Shown here in pieces: positions 1-6,792 of a DNA stretch of 20,907 bases. Numbering within the stretch: position 1 is the first letter of the stretch; every line of letters begins with the position of its first letter. The notes under the pieces were generated by a model. The model was given only the letters and a program-made list of their open reading frames with translations. It made no database searches and had not been told where the DNA came from. A program made the position numbers and the translations under genes. Origin of the DNA: Erysipelotrichaceae bacterium (GTDB lineage Bacteria > Bacillota_I > Bacilli_A > Erysipelotrichales > Erysipelotrichaceae); assembly GCA_017419065.1 (NCBI GenBank), contig JAFOMB010000073.1, positions 1 to 20,907 on the forward strand, in the 5' to 3' direction.

Positions 1-200
1 AACTCCTCTCTCTGGGACCGGAATACCGCCAGGTCGTGATCAAATCCTCCAGAGCTTCCTCCCATCTTCACTTCCTGTCTTCCTCTGTCATACCGAAGGA
101 TACCGTGTATGAAAACAAGAAGAAGCAGAGGGAAGAGGAAAAAGCCTACCAGGAAGCCCTGTTAAGCCATCTGAAGGGCGAAAGAGAACTCTTTGAATAA
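1..200 (+). CDS. C-terminal end of an unidentified protein (partial)
   Basis: An open frame enters from the left edge (first full codon at base 3) and stops at TAA 198-200, giving about 65 residues. The visible part runs through PEYRQVVIKSSRASSHLHF, then a Lys/Glu-rich, probably helical tail ending in KGERELFE. Codon use matches the neighbouring genes and no other frame is as clean. I do not recognise the family from this fragment. It lies 81 bases before glnS, which has its own promoter, so the two need not be co-transcribed. No clear hairpin terminator is visible directly after the stop. Confidence 0.6.
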   Translation, partial: LLSLGPEYRQVVIKSSRASSHLHFLSSSVIPKDTVYENKKKQREEEKAYQEALLSHLKGERELFE

Positions 201-224
201 GACTTCACAGAGTTCTATTTTTCT

Positions 225-252
225 TTCACAAAGGCTTAATTTCGTTTATACT
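225..252 (+). promoter_or_regulatory. glnS promoter
   Basis: A -35 box TTCACA at 225-230 and a -10 box TATACT at 247-252 are separated by 16 bases; each matches the sigma-A consensus at 5 of 6 positions. The predicted start of transcription is near 259. This matters for the gene start: the upstream in-frame TTG at 252 would lie in front of the transcript, so the ATG at 282 is the start. Confidence 0.7.
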
Positions 253-281
253 TGAAAAGTAATGATCTAAGGAGAATACTC

Positions 282-2012
282 ATGGAAGAAGAAAAGAGAA
301 CTCCGGAAACGGAAGAAGAGAATCGAAACTTCATCTATAACTTCATCAAAGAAGATATCGCTCCGGGCGGACAGTATGAGGGCATGACCGTTCATACGCG
401 TTTCCCTCCGGAACCGAATGGCTATCTTCATATCGGACACTGCAAGGCCTTATGCATCGACTTCGGGATGGCGGAGCGCTTCGGCGGCTTATGCAACCTC
501 CGTATGGACGACACCAACCCGGCCAAGGAAGATACGGAATACGTCGAAGCCATCCAGGATGACATCCACTGGCTCGGCTTTGACTGGGGCGACCGTTTAT
601 TCTACGGCTCCGACTACTTCGACAAGGACTATGAATACGCGATCGAACTGATCAAGAAGGGACTGGCCTATGTCTGCGAACTCTCTCCGGAAGAATTCCG
701 GGAATACCGCGGCGATACCTCGACCCCGGCCCGTTCTCCTTACCGCGACAGACCGATCGAAGAGAATCTCCGTTTATTCGAAAAGATGAGAAACGGAGAA
801 GTCGAAGAGGGAAAGATGACGCTGCGCGCCAAGATCGACCTCGCTTCCGGCAACTTCAACATGCGTGACCCGGTCATCTACCGTATCCGCTATATCAACC
901 ATCACCGTCAGGGTACCAAGTGGTGCATCTTCCCGATGTACGACTTCGCCCATCCGATCCAGGATGCCCTGGAGGGGATCACCCATTCCCTGTGCTCCCT
1001 GGAATACGAAGACCACCGTCCGTTATACAACTGGGTCGTGGAGAACGTCTCCATCCCGTATCACAAGCCTCGTCAGATCGAATTCGCGAGACTGGGCATC
1101 GATCACACGGTCATGTCCAAGAGAAAGCTCAGACAGCTCGTTGAAGAGGGCTATGTCTCCGGCTGGGACGATCCGAGAATGCCGACGCTGTGCGGATTGA
1201 GAAGAAGGGGCTATACAGCCGCTTCCATCCGCCGTTTCTGCGATGAGATCGGTGTCGCCAAGTCCTCCAATGTCATCCCGTTCGCGGAGCTGGAGAGATG
1301 CCTGAGAGATGATCTCAACAAGACGGCTGAGAGGACCATGGCTGTCCTCCATCCGATCAAGCTCACCGTTACGAACTATCCGGAAGGCCAGTCGGAAGTC
1401 TTCACCGTCGACAACAATCCGACCGATCCTTCTCAGGGAACTCACGAGATCACCTTCAGCCGTGATCTCTGGATCGAAGAGGATGACTTCCTCGAAGAAC
1501 CGATCCCGAAATACAAGAGGATGTATCCGGGCAACGAAGTCCGCCTCAAAGGTGCCTATCTTGTGACCTGCACAGGCTGTGTGAAGGATGAAAACGGCAA
1601 GGTCGTCGAAGTCCTCTGCGAATACGATCCGGATTCCCGCGGCGGCGATCCGGCAGACGGCAGAAAGGTCAAGGGAGCGACCATGCACTGGGTCGATGCC
1701 CATAACTGCCTCGATGCGGAAGTCAGACTCTATGAGAACCTCTTCTCGGATCCGCAGCCGGACGGACCGGACAAGAACTTCCTGGAAGCTCTCAATCCGG
1801 ATTCCCTCCATGTCCTGCACGGCTGCAAGGTCGAATCTTCCATGAAGGAAGTCGCGGAAGCCTTCGATAAGAAGGAGAACCGCAGCGCTCAGAATTCCCC
1901 GACCTTCCAGTTCATGAGAGTCGGCTTCTTCTGTCTCGACAATAAGGACTCCTCGGCTGACCACCTGGTCTTCAACCGTTCTGTCCTGCTGAAAGACGGA
2001 TTCAAAAAGTAA
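282..2012 (+). CDS. glnS: glutaminyl-tRNA synthetase (GlnRS)
   Basis: Class I aminoacyl-tRNA synthetase that charges tRNA-Gln with glutamine in the cytoplasm. The 576-residue product has the family's usual length (about 550-580). Visible signatures are PEPNGYLHIGH with the HIGH motif at residues 50-53, the following DDTNP segment (R-x-DDTNP) and the KMSKS-equivalent loop VMSKRKL. The C-terminal part, rich in beta-strands, fits the two anticodon-binding barrels. The ATG at 282 is preceded by AAGGAG at 269-274 with 7-base spacing. An in-frame TTG at 252 lies before the predicted transcription start and is rejected. A direct GlnRS means this organism need not rely only on the GatCAB amidotransferase route that many Firmicutes use. 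A terminator follows immediately. Confidence 0.97.
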   Translation: MEEEKRTPETEEENRNFIYNFIKEDIAPGGQYEGMTVHTRFPPEPNGYLHIGHCKALCIDFGMAERFGGLCNLRMDDTNPAKEDTEYVEAIQDDIHWLGFDWGDRLFYGSDYFDKDYEYAIELIKKGLAYVCELSPEEFREYRGDTSTPARSPYRDRPIEENLRLFEKMRNGEVEEGKMTLRAKIDLASGNFNMRDPVIYRIRYINHHRQGTKWCIFPMYDFAHPIQDALEGITHSLCSLEYEDHRPLYNWVVENVSIPYHKPRQIEFARLGIDHTVMSKRKLRQLVEEGYVSGWDDPRMPTLCGLRRRGYTAASIRRFCDEIGVAKSSNVIPFAELERCLRDDLNKTAERTMAVLHPIKLTVTNYPEGQSEVFTVDNNPTDPSQGTHEITFSRDLWIEEDDFLEEPIPKYKRMYPGNEVRLKGAYLVTCTGCVKDENGKVVEVLCEYDPDSRGGDPADGRKVKGATMHWVDAHNCLDAEVRLYENLFSDPQPDGPDKNFLEALNPDSLHVLHGCKVESSMKEVAEAFDKKENRSAQNSPTFQFMRVGFFCLDNKDSSADHLVFNRSVLLKDGFKK

Positions 2013-2015
2013 AAG

Positions 2016-2046
2016 AAAAAGGAGAATCATCGATTCTCCTTTTTTT
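2016..2046. terminator. bidirectional terminator between glnS and the cation ATPase
   Basis: A perfect 8-bp stem GGAGAATC (2021-2028) / GATTCTCC (2032-2039) with a 3-base loop is flanked by five A on the left and seven T on the right. It can terminate both the rightward glnS transcript and the leftward ATPase transcript, which ends at 2064. Confidence 0.9.
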
Positions 2047-2063
2047 GATTTTATCGGGAAGCT

Positions 2064-4748
2064 TTAAGCTTCTTTTTTCTTCTTGACGACTCTGGTGATC
2101 CACTTGAAGATCTCGAGGACCGGGATGACGCTGAAGGCCAGTAAGAAGGAGATCAGCAGTTCCTTGCCGGAGATCGGTGTGAAGTTGAAGAGGTTCGTTA
2201 AGAACGGCACATAGATGACGACGAGCGTCAGGGCGAAGGTCAGTACGAAGGCACCTAAGAGCCACCAGTTGAAGCTGTTGAGCTTGAAGAGGTTGCCGCG
2301 CTGTGTACGCATGGAGATCGCGTGGAACATCTCGACGAAGTTGCAGGTGAGGAAGGCCATGGTCATACCGTCATTGGAGGCGACCAGAGCGAACTTGCCT
2401 GTTTCGAGGTATTCTCCCAGGAAGTAGGAGAAGATGATCAGGGCGCTCATGAAGATACCCTGCGCGACCATATCGACACCGGCACCGTCAGAGAAGACAG
2501 ATTCGTTGGAGCTTCTCGGTTTTCTCTTCATGATGTCGTTCTCGGCTTTTTCCATACCCAGAGCCAGACCCGGAGCGGAGTCCGTGACCATATTGACCCA
2601 TAAGAGGTGAGCCGGCGTGAGGATCTCGATGCCCAGAGCGCTGGCGATGAAGACGACCAGGACTTCAGACATGTTGGTGGATAACTGGAACTGCAGGACC
2701 TTGCGGACGTTGTCGTAGATCTTTCTTCCTTCTTCAACGGCGTTGACGATCGTAGCGAAGTTGTCATCAGCCAGGACCATATCGGAGACACCCTTGGTGA
2801 CATCTGTTCCGGTGATACCCATACCGACGCCGATATCGGCAGCCTTGATGGAAGGAGCGTCGTTGACACCGTCACCCGTCATGGCGACGACGTTTTCCTG
2901 AGACTTCAGAGCGCGGACGATACGGGACTTGTGTTCCGGCTGGACACGGGCGAAGACGCTGACGTGTTTCAGAGTCTCGACCAGCTGTTCATCGGACATA
3001 CTGTCGATCTCTGCACCGACTAAGGCTTCAGAAGCATCTTCAATGATGCCGAGGTCCTTACCGATAGCGACAGCGGTATCCTTGTGGTCGCCGGTGATCA
3101 TGATCGGACGGATGCCGGCTTCACGGCATTCCTTGATAGCGGCATAGACTTCCGGACGGCAAGGGTCGATCATTCCGACGAAACCGACGAAGACCAGCTT
3201 CTGTTCCAGAGTAGCGGCATCGAAGTCTGCCGGCTTCTGATCATAGTGGCGGTAAGCCAGACCGAGGACACGGAGAGCTCTGTCCGCGAAGGACTTCGCG
3301 TTGGCCAGGACGTTGGCCTTGAATTCATCGTTGATCTCAACGACTTCGTGATCCTTGTTGAGGAAGTGCGTGCAGTGCTCGAGGATGATCTCGGTAGCAC
3401 CCTTTGTATACTGGATGTATCCGTCTTCTGTCTCATGGACAGTGGACATCATCTTTCTCATGGAATCGAACGGCGCTTCGCCGATACGCGGGAATTCTCT
3501 GTCGAGCTTGTAGGACGGCATGCCTTTCTTCAGAGCGAAGTTGACCAGGGCGACTTCAGTAGGCTCACCGGTCGCCTCCGTGGCGCTTTCCGTGACCTTG
3601 GCATCGGAACACAAGGCCATGCCTCTGGCAAGCAGATCGTCATCGCATCCGTAAGTATCGACGACCGTCATCTTGTTCTGAGTCAGTGTACCGGTCTTAT
3701 CGGAACAGATGATCTGCGTACAGCCGAGTGTTTCAACAGCTGTCAGCTTTCTGATCAGGGCGTTTCTCTTGGACATGGCGGTGACGCCGATGGACAGGAT
3801 GATCGTAACGACAGCCGGCAGGCCTTCCGGGATCGCTGCGACAGCCAGGGCGACTGCCATGATGAAGGTATTGAGGACGATCGTGAACATGTTCGCACCG
3901 GTAGGGAAGAGGAGTTCTCTGCCGACACCGAACAGGAAGACGAAGACACAGATGCCGACGACGAGTTTCGTCAGGACCTTGGAGAGTTCGCCCATCTTCT
4001 TCTGCAGAGGCGTCTGTTCATCTTCTGCCTGATTGAGGGCGCTGGCGATCTTGCCCATTTCGGTATCCATACCGGTCGCTGTGACGATGGCCTTGCCACG
4101 TCCATAGACGATGGTGGAGCCGCTGTAGAGCATGTTCGTTCTGTCGCCTAACGGGATATCCAGGACATTCTCCTGAAGCATCAGGATGTCCATGATCTTG
4201 TTGACAGGAACGCTTTCTCCGGTAAGAGCGGCTTCTTCGACCTTCATCGAGTAGCTCTCGAGGATACGGCAGTCAGCCGGGATGGCGTCGCCGGCTTCAA
4301 AGTTCAGCACGTCACCGACGACGAGGTCTTCAGACTTCAGAACGACCTGGACACCGTCTCTGATGACTTTGGAAGTAGCTGCTGTCATTTCCTTCAGGGC
4401 GTCAATGGCTTCTTCTGCCTTGCTTTCCTGAACGATGCCCAGGATTGTATTGACGATGACGACGAAGAGGATGATGATCAGATCGGCATAGGACTCATTG
4501 GCTCCCAGTTTGATGTTCTGGTAGAGCGTAGTAGCCGCGGAGATGAAAGCGCTGGCCAGCAGCATGATGATCATCGGATCGCTCAGAGATTCGATGAACT
4601 TCTTCCATAGCGGCGTCTTTTCCTGTTCAGCCAGCTTGTTTTTACCATTGACTTCCAGGCGTCTTTTTGCTTCGGCTTCGGTAAGACCGTTCTCCGAGGA
4701 ATCGAGTTCGCGGATGACGTCTTCCTTTGACTTCAGATAATCTTGCAT
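2064..4748 (-). CDS. P-type cation-transporting ATPase (PMCA/SERCA-like), probable Mn2+/Ca2+ exporter
   Basis: Integral membrane pump of 894 residues that uses ATP through an aspartyl-phosphate intermediate. In order: N-terminal cation ATPase domain, TM1-TM2, actuator loop TGES (176-179), TM4 with PEGLP (307-311), phosphorylation site DKTGTLT with Asp350, KGAT (449-452) in the nucleotide domain, TGDGVND (624-630), and a six-helix C-terminal block. Cation-site residues of both SERCA sites appear present: E308 in TM4, N692 and E695 in TM5 (TNMSE), and N719, T722 and D723 in TM6 (NMVTD). By family alone this would be called a Ca2+ pump. The leader carries a manganese riboswitch candidate, and related pumps in streptococci and lactococci under that switch export Mn2+, so Mn2+ export is the favoured inference. 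The start ATG at 4748 has AAGGAG at 4755-4760 (minus strand). Confidence 0.93.
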   Translation of the reverse strand: MQDYLKSKEDVIRELDSSENGLTEAEAKRRLEVNGKNKLAEQEKTPLWKKFIESLSDPMIIMLLASAFISAATTLYQNIKLGANESYADLIIILFVVIVNTILGIVQESKAEEAIDALKEMTAATSKVIRDGVQVVLKSEDLVVGDVLNFEAGDAIPADCRILESYSMKVEEAALTGESVPVNKIMDILMLQENVLDIPLGDRTNMLYSGSTIVYGRGKAIVTATGMDTEMGKIASALNQAEDEQTPLQKKMGELSKVLTKLVVGICVFVFLFGVGRELLFPTGANMFTIVLNTFIMAVALAVAAIPEGLPAVVTIILSIGVTAMSKRNALIRKLTAVETLGCTQIICSDKTGTLTQNKMTVVDTYGCDDDLLARGMALCSDAKVTESATEATGEPTEVALVNFALKKGMPSYKLDREFPRIGEAPFDSMRKMMSTVHETEDGYIQYTKGATEIILEHCTHFLNKDHEVVEINDEFKANVLANAKSFADRALRVLGLAYRHYDQKPADFDAATLEQKLVFVGFVGMIDPCRPEVYAAIKECREAGIRPIMITGDHKDTAVAIGKDLGIIEDASEALVGAEIDSMSDEQLVETLKHVSVFARVQPEHKSRIVRALKSQENVVAMTGDGVNDAPSIKAADIGVGMGITGTDVTKGVSDMVLADDNFATIVNAVEEGRKIYDNVRKVLQFQLSTNMSEVLVVFIASALGIEILTPAHLLWVNMVTDSAPGLALGMEKAENDIMKRKPRSSNESVFSDGAGVDMVAQGIFMSALIIFSYFLGEYLETGKFALVASNDGMTMAFLTCNFVEMFHAISMRTQRGNLFKLNSFNWWLLGAFVLTFALTLVVIYVPFLTNLFNFTPISGKELLISFLLAFSVIPVLEIFKWITRVVKKKKEA

Positions 4749-4761
4749 GTGTTTCTCCTTT

Positions 4762-4788
4762 AAAAAAACTCAAACTAATGCGCTTGAG
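4762..4788 (-). terminator. riboswitch-controlled intrinsic terminator upstream of the ATPase
   Basis: On the minus strand CTCAAGC (4788-4782) pairs with GTTTGAG (4775-4769) around a 6-base loop (one G-U pair), followed by seven T (4768-4762). It sits immediately before the ribosome binding site at 4760-4755, so it can only act on the ATPase transcript before translation starts. This is the classical place for a transcription attenuator. Confidence 0.82.
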
Positions 4789-4907
4789 CCCTATCGTCAG
4801 ACTCAGCACAGAAAAACTGTACGAGTCTCGTTAATTAAGATTTGCCAGGATCTCTCCAGTGCTGTTGACAAATCGCACGATATGCTGTGCCAACTACTCC
4901 CTCACTT
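4762..4907 (-). promoter_or_regulatory. yybP-ykoY (manganese) riboswitch candidate, aptamer plus expression platform
   Basis: Read on the minus strand, the leader opens with GTGAG (4905-4901) and then the GGAGTAG core (4900-4894), together giving the GGGAGUAG signature of yybP-ykoY aptamers. A hairpin GCAC (4890-4887) / GTGC (4878-4875) follows, then a helix GATTTGTC / GGCAAATC (4874-4867 with 4846-4839). ACGAGA (4831-4826) follows, and CTCGT (4825-4821) closes P1 against GTGAG, with two G-U pairs. The remainder is a switch: hairpin 4827-4800, an alternative hairpin 4805-4785 and a terminator 4788-4762. The layout (P1, GGAGUAG, two helices, GAGA, P1) is what I recall of the family. I could not run a covariance search, so the class is strong but not proven. 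Confidence 0.78.
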
Positions 4908-4913
4908 GAGAAT

Positions 4914-4941
4914 AATATAAAAAAATGGGGTCAAAAGTCAA
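4914..4941 (-). promoter_or_regulatory. promoter of the riboswitch-ATPase transcript
   Basis: On the minus strand TTGACT (4941-4936) and TATATT (4919-4914) are spaced by 16 bases. The start of transcription is predicted at about 4907, one or two bases before the P1 helix of the aptamer. Confidence 0.75.
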
Positions 4942-5014
4942 TATAAATAAACATATATACTCAAGATGGAATATAACTCTCATATGCTTTATAGATGAAC
5001 GGACAAAAAACCTA

Positions 5015-5020
5015 TATAAT
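5015..5020 (+). promoter_or_regulatory. -10 box of the zinc-ribbon gene
   Basis: A perfect TATAAT lies 44 bases before the ATG at 5065. No good -35 hexamer is visible at 16-18 bases upstream (the bases there read TAGATG). The promoter is divergent from the ATPase promoter, with about 75 AT-rich bases between the two -10 boxes and nothing else I can name. Confidence 0.5.
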
Positions 5021-5064
5021 AAAAGCAGGAATACTCATTTTTATCATTTGGAAAGGAGACCATT

Positions 5065-5952
5065 ATGGGATTATTTGATGCGAAATACTGCAGTCTCTGC
5101 GGCAACAAGGTCGGCCTTCTCGGCAAGACGACTCTCTCCGACGGCTATCTGTGCAAGGACTGCTCCTCCAAGCTCTCTCCGTTTCTCACCGGTACGAAGA
5201 GACTGACGGTCGAGGATATCAAAGACCATCTCGAATACCGCGAAAAGAATCAGGATGTCCTGGCGAAATTCGAACCGAACATCGCCTTAGGAGGCCGCAA
5301 GAAGATCTACATCGACGAAAAGAACAAACTCTTCGTCGTCTCTTCCGCTTCCGATTACCGGAGAGTCAACGCCGATGTCATCCCGTTCTCGGAAGTCCTG
5401 GGTGTAGAGAATACCGTAGAGGAAGACAGGGAAGAGGAATTCTACAAGGACAACGAAGGCAACAAGCAGAGCTACAATCCGCCGAGATTCACCTATTCCT
5501 ATACCTTCCTGAGCGAGATCACACTGAACTCCCGCTGGTTCTCCTCGATCAAGGTCGAACTCTCCGACAAGGAAGAACCGGATCAGCTGTGGAATGACCT
5601 TTATAGAGAACTCGACTACCAGGCAAGGACTCTGAAGTCCGTCCTCACCGGCAAGCCGATCGAAGAGCCGGCCATCAACGGCGGTCCGGTCTACAACAAC
5701 TATCCAAGCAATACTCCGATCAACAACTATAACCAGAATAATTACAACCAGAACAATTACAATCAGAACAACTACAATAACACTTCCTGGCGCTGCGCCA
5801 AGTGCGGCAATACCAATACCGGCAACTTCTGCGGCACCTGCGGAGCTCCGAGACCTACCTATACCTGCCCGCGCTGCGGATGGACACCGAATGACTACAA
5901 GAGTCTGCCTCGCTTCTGTTCCAACTGCGGCTGGGAGATGAACAACTACTAA
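5065..5952 (+). CDS. multi-zinc-ribbon protein with N-terminal DUF4428-type domain
   Basis: A 295-residue, probably cytoplasmic protein without membrane segments or signal peptide. The N-terminus has a treble-clef or ribbon pattern Cys9-x2-Cys12 and Cys30-x2-Cys33 (CSLCGNKVG ... LCKDC), as in DUF4428 proteins. Residues about 70-185 form a beta-rich middle domain, possibly PH-like, ending before an acidic helix. A low-complexity Asn/Tyr/Gln linker with NNYNQ repeats (220-238) follows. The C-terminus has two further ribbons: Cys244/247/256/259 (WRCAKCGNTN, RanBP2-like) and Cys268/271/285/288. The ATG has AAAGGAG at 5052-5058. Function is unknown; the ribbons suggest protein or nucleic-acid binding. 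It is divergent from the metal-pump gene, but a functional link is only a guess. Confidence 0.9.
   Translation: MGLFDAKYCSLCGNKVGLLGKTTLSDGYLCKDCSSKLSPFLTGTKRLTVEDIKDHLEYREKNQDVLAKFEPNIALGGRKKIYIDEKNKLFVVSSASDYRRVNADVIPFSEVLGVENTVEEDREEEFYKDNEGNKQSYNPPRFTYSYTFLSEITLNSRWFSSIKVELSDKEEPDQLWNDLYRELDYQARTLKSVLTGKPIEEPAINGGPVYNNYPSNTPINNYNQNNYNQNNYNQNNYNNTSWRCAKCGNTNTGNFCGTCGAPRPTYTCPRCGWTPNDYKSLPRFCSNCGWEMNNY
5722..5778 (+). repeat. 15-base tandem repeat coding for NNYNQ
   Basis: Three full 15-base units plus a partial fourth encode NNYNQ-NNYNQ-NNYNQ-NNYN inside the linker of the zinc-ribbon protein. Units differ only at third codon positions (AAC/AAT, TAT/TAC), so the repeat is kept at the protein level and unit number could vary between strains. 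Confidence 0.9.
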
Positions 5953-5956
5953 AGAA

Positions 5957-5991
5957 AAATGCGATATCCGAAGATATCGCATTTCTTTTTT
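5957..5991. terminator. bidirectional terminator between the zinc-ribbon and DUF937 genes
   Basis: A 12-bp perfect stem, AAATGCGATATC (5957-5968) / GATATCGCATTT (5973-5984), with the tetraloop CGAA is followed by CTTTTTTT on the right. The A-rich left flank lets it also end the leftward transcript that stops at 6009. Confidence 0.92.
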
Positions 5992-6008
5992 TGTTGTGTT
6001 CCTGAGTC

Positions 6009-6665
6009 TTACTTCAGCATGCTTCCGAGCAGGGAAGTCAGTAAAGCAGCACCGTTGTTGTTATTGCTGGAAGAGGAAGTGTTTCCGCCGCCTAATAATG
6101 CACCGGCCAGGGAACTGAGAGCAGAAGCGTTATTGGAACTGCTGCTGTTATTGTTAGAAGAAACAGCATTGCCTAAGAGGCCCATGACATCGTTCATGCC
6201 GAAACCGTCAGCGAGGTTGAATCCGGAAGCCTGCGGCTTGACGTTCTGTGCCTGAGCAGCTGTCGTCGTCGCGGAAGAGAGAGAAGACAGGAGAGTCGGA
6301 GCGAGGTAGGAGAGGATCTTCTTGACGTCGCTGGAGCTGGTTCCTGTTTCCTTGGCGATCTGGCTGTAGACGCTCTTGGCGTTCTTGCCGAAGATGTGTT
6401 CCAGGATCTTGGCACCGTCATCGGTATCGGCAGTTGCGATCTGCTGAGCGACCGGCTGGGTGCTGGTATGCTGAGTCAGGGCTCCCAGTAAGGACTGAGC
6501 GCCGGACTGAGTGGAAGCATTGTTGGTGAGGGCCTGCATCAGGAGCGGCAGAGCGCTGCTGACGACGGACTGGTTGGACTGCTGAGAGATGCCCGTTGCC
6601 TGAGACAGGGAGTTCAGGGATGAATCGGACGTCAGAGAGTTCGTCAGTAAACTGAGTAAGTTCAT
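6009..6665 (-). CDS. DUF937 (YidB-like) protein
   Basis: A 218-residue protein beginning MNLLSLLTNSLTSD, with the DUF937 pattern of a short helical N-terminus, Ala/Ser/Gln-rich helices (SALPLLMQALTNNAS) and a conserved middle, HIFGKNAKSVYSQIAKETG. A Ser/Asn-rich, Gly-containing tail (NNNSSSSNN, GGGNTSSSSNNNN) ends in LLTSLLGSMLK. No signal peptide or clear membrane helix is seen. The family has no firmly assigned function. The start was moved to the ATG at 6665 because AAGGAGG (6675-6681, minus strand) precedes it with 9-base spacing; the longer in-frame start at 6719 falls inside the promoter spacer and would not be transcribed. Confidence 0.88.
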   Translation of the reverse strand: MNLLSLLTNSLTSDSSLNSLSQATGISQQSNQSVVSSALPLLMQALTNNASTQSGAQSLLGALTQHTSTQPVAQQIATADTDDGAKILEHIFGKNAKSVYSQIAKETGTSSSDVKKILSYLAPTLLSSLSSATTTAAQAQNVKPQASGFNLADGFGMNDVMGLLGNAVSSNNNSSSSNNASALSSLAGALLGGGNTSSSSNNNNGAALLTSLLGSMLK

Positions 6666-6699
6666 TATGATAATCCTCCTTGATAGCTTATCTTCTTTT

Positions 6700-6729
6700 A
6701 TTGTAATATTTTTCCTCACGGATTCTCAA
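6700..6729 (-). promoter_or_regulatory. promoter of the DUF937 gene
   Basis: On the minus strand TTGAGA (6729-6724) and TACAAT (6705-6700) are 18 bases apart, with transcription predicted from about 6693. This decides the start of the gene in favour of 6665. Confidence 0.6.
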
Positions 6730-6779
6730 TTATTTTACGGAATTCCGGTTCAGAAAGACTTTGGGGAATAGGCAGCGTG

Positions 6780-6792
6780 TATAATAAATTTA
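6780..6792 (+). promoter_or_regulatory. dnaE -10 box placed for a leaderless transcript
   Basis: A perfect TATAAT at 6780-6785 is followed by 6 bases and then the ATG at 6792, so the predicted transcription start coincides with the A of the ATG. No Shine-Dalgarno sequence precedes this ATG. The -35 region is weak (GACTTT at 6757-6762, 17-base spacer). Confidence 0.55.

Noticed and set aside
252..281. TTG start of glnS giving ten extra residues
   Set aside because: It overlaps the -10 box TATACT and lies before the predicted transcript start; ATG 282 has a well-spaced AAGGAG.
1023..2030. Long open frame on the minus strand opposite glnS
   Set aside because: No known motifs, and it is fully antisense to a certain synthetase gene; a codon-bias shadow.
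3084..4151. Long open frame on the plus strand opposite the ATPase
   Set aside because: Antisense shadow rich in Asp/Arg, with no family signature or ribosome binding site.
4821..4907. M-box (Mg2+) riboswitch as an alternative identity of the leader
   Set aside because: The core reads GGGAGUAG with a short P1 and lacks the longer conserved M-box segments I know.
5722..5778. CRISPR-like direct repeat
   Set aside because: Units are 15 bases without spacers and in frame with a coding sequence.
6666..6719. Longer start of the DUF937 gene with 18 extra residues
   Set aside because: It lies inside the spacer of the gene's own promoter, and the ATG at 6665 has AAGGAGG.
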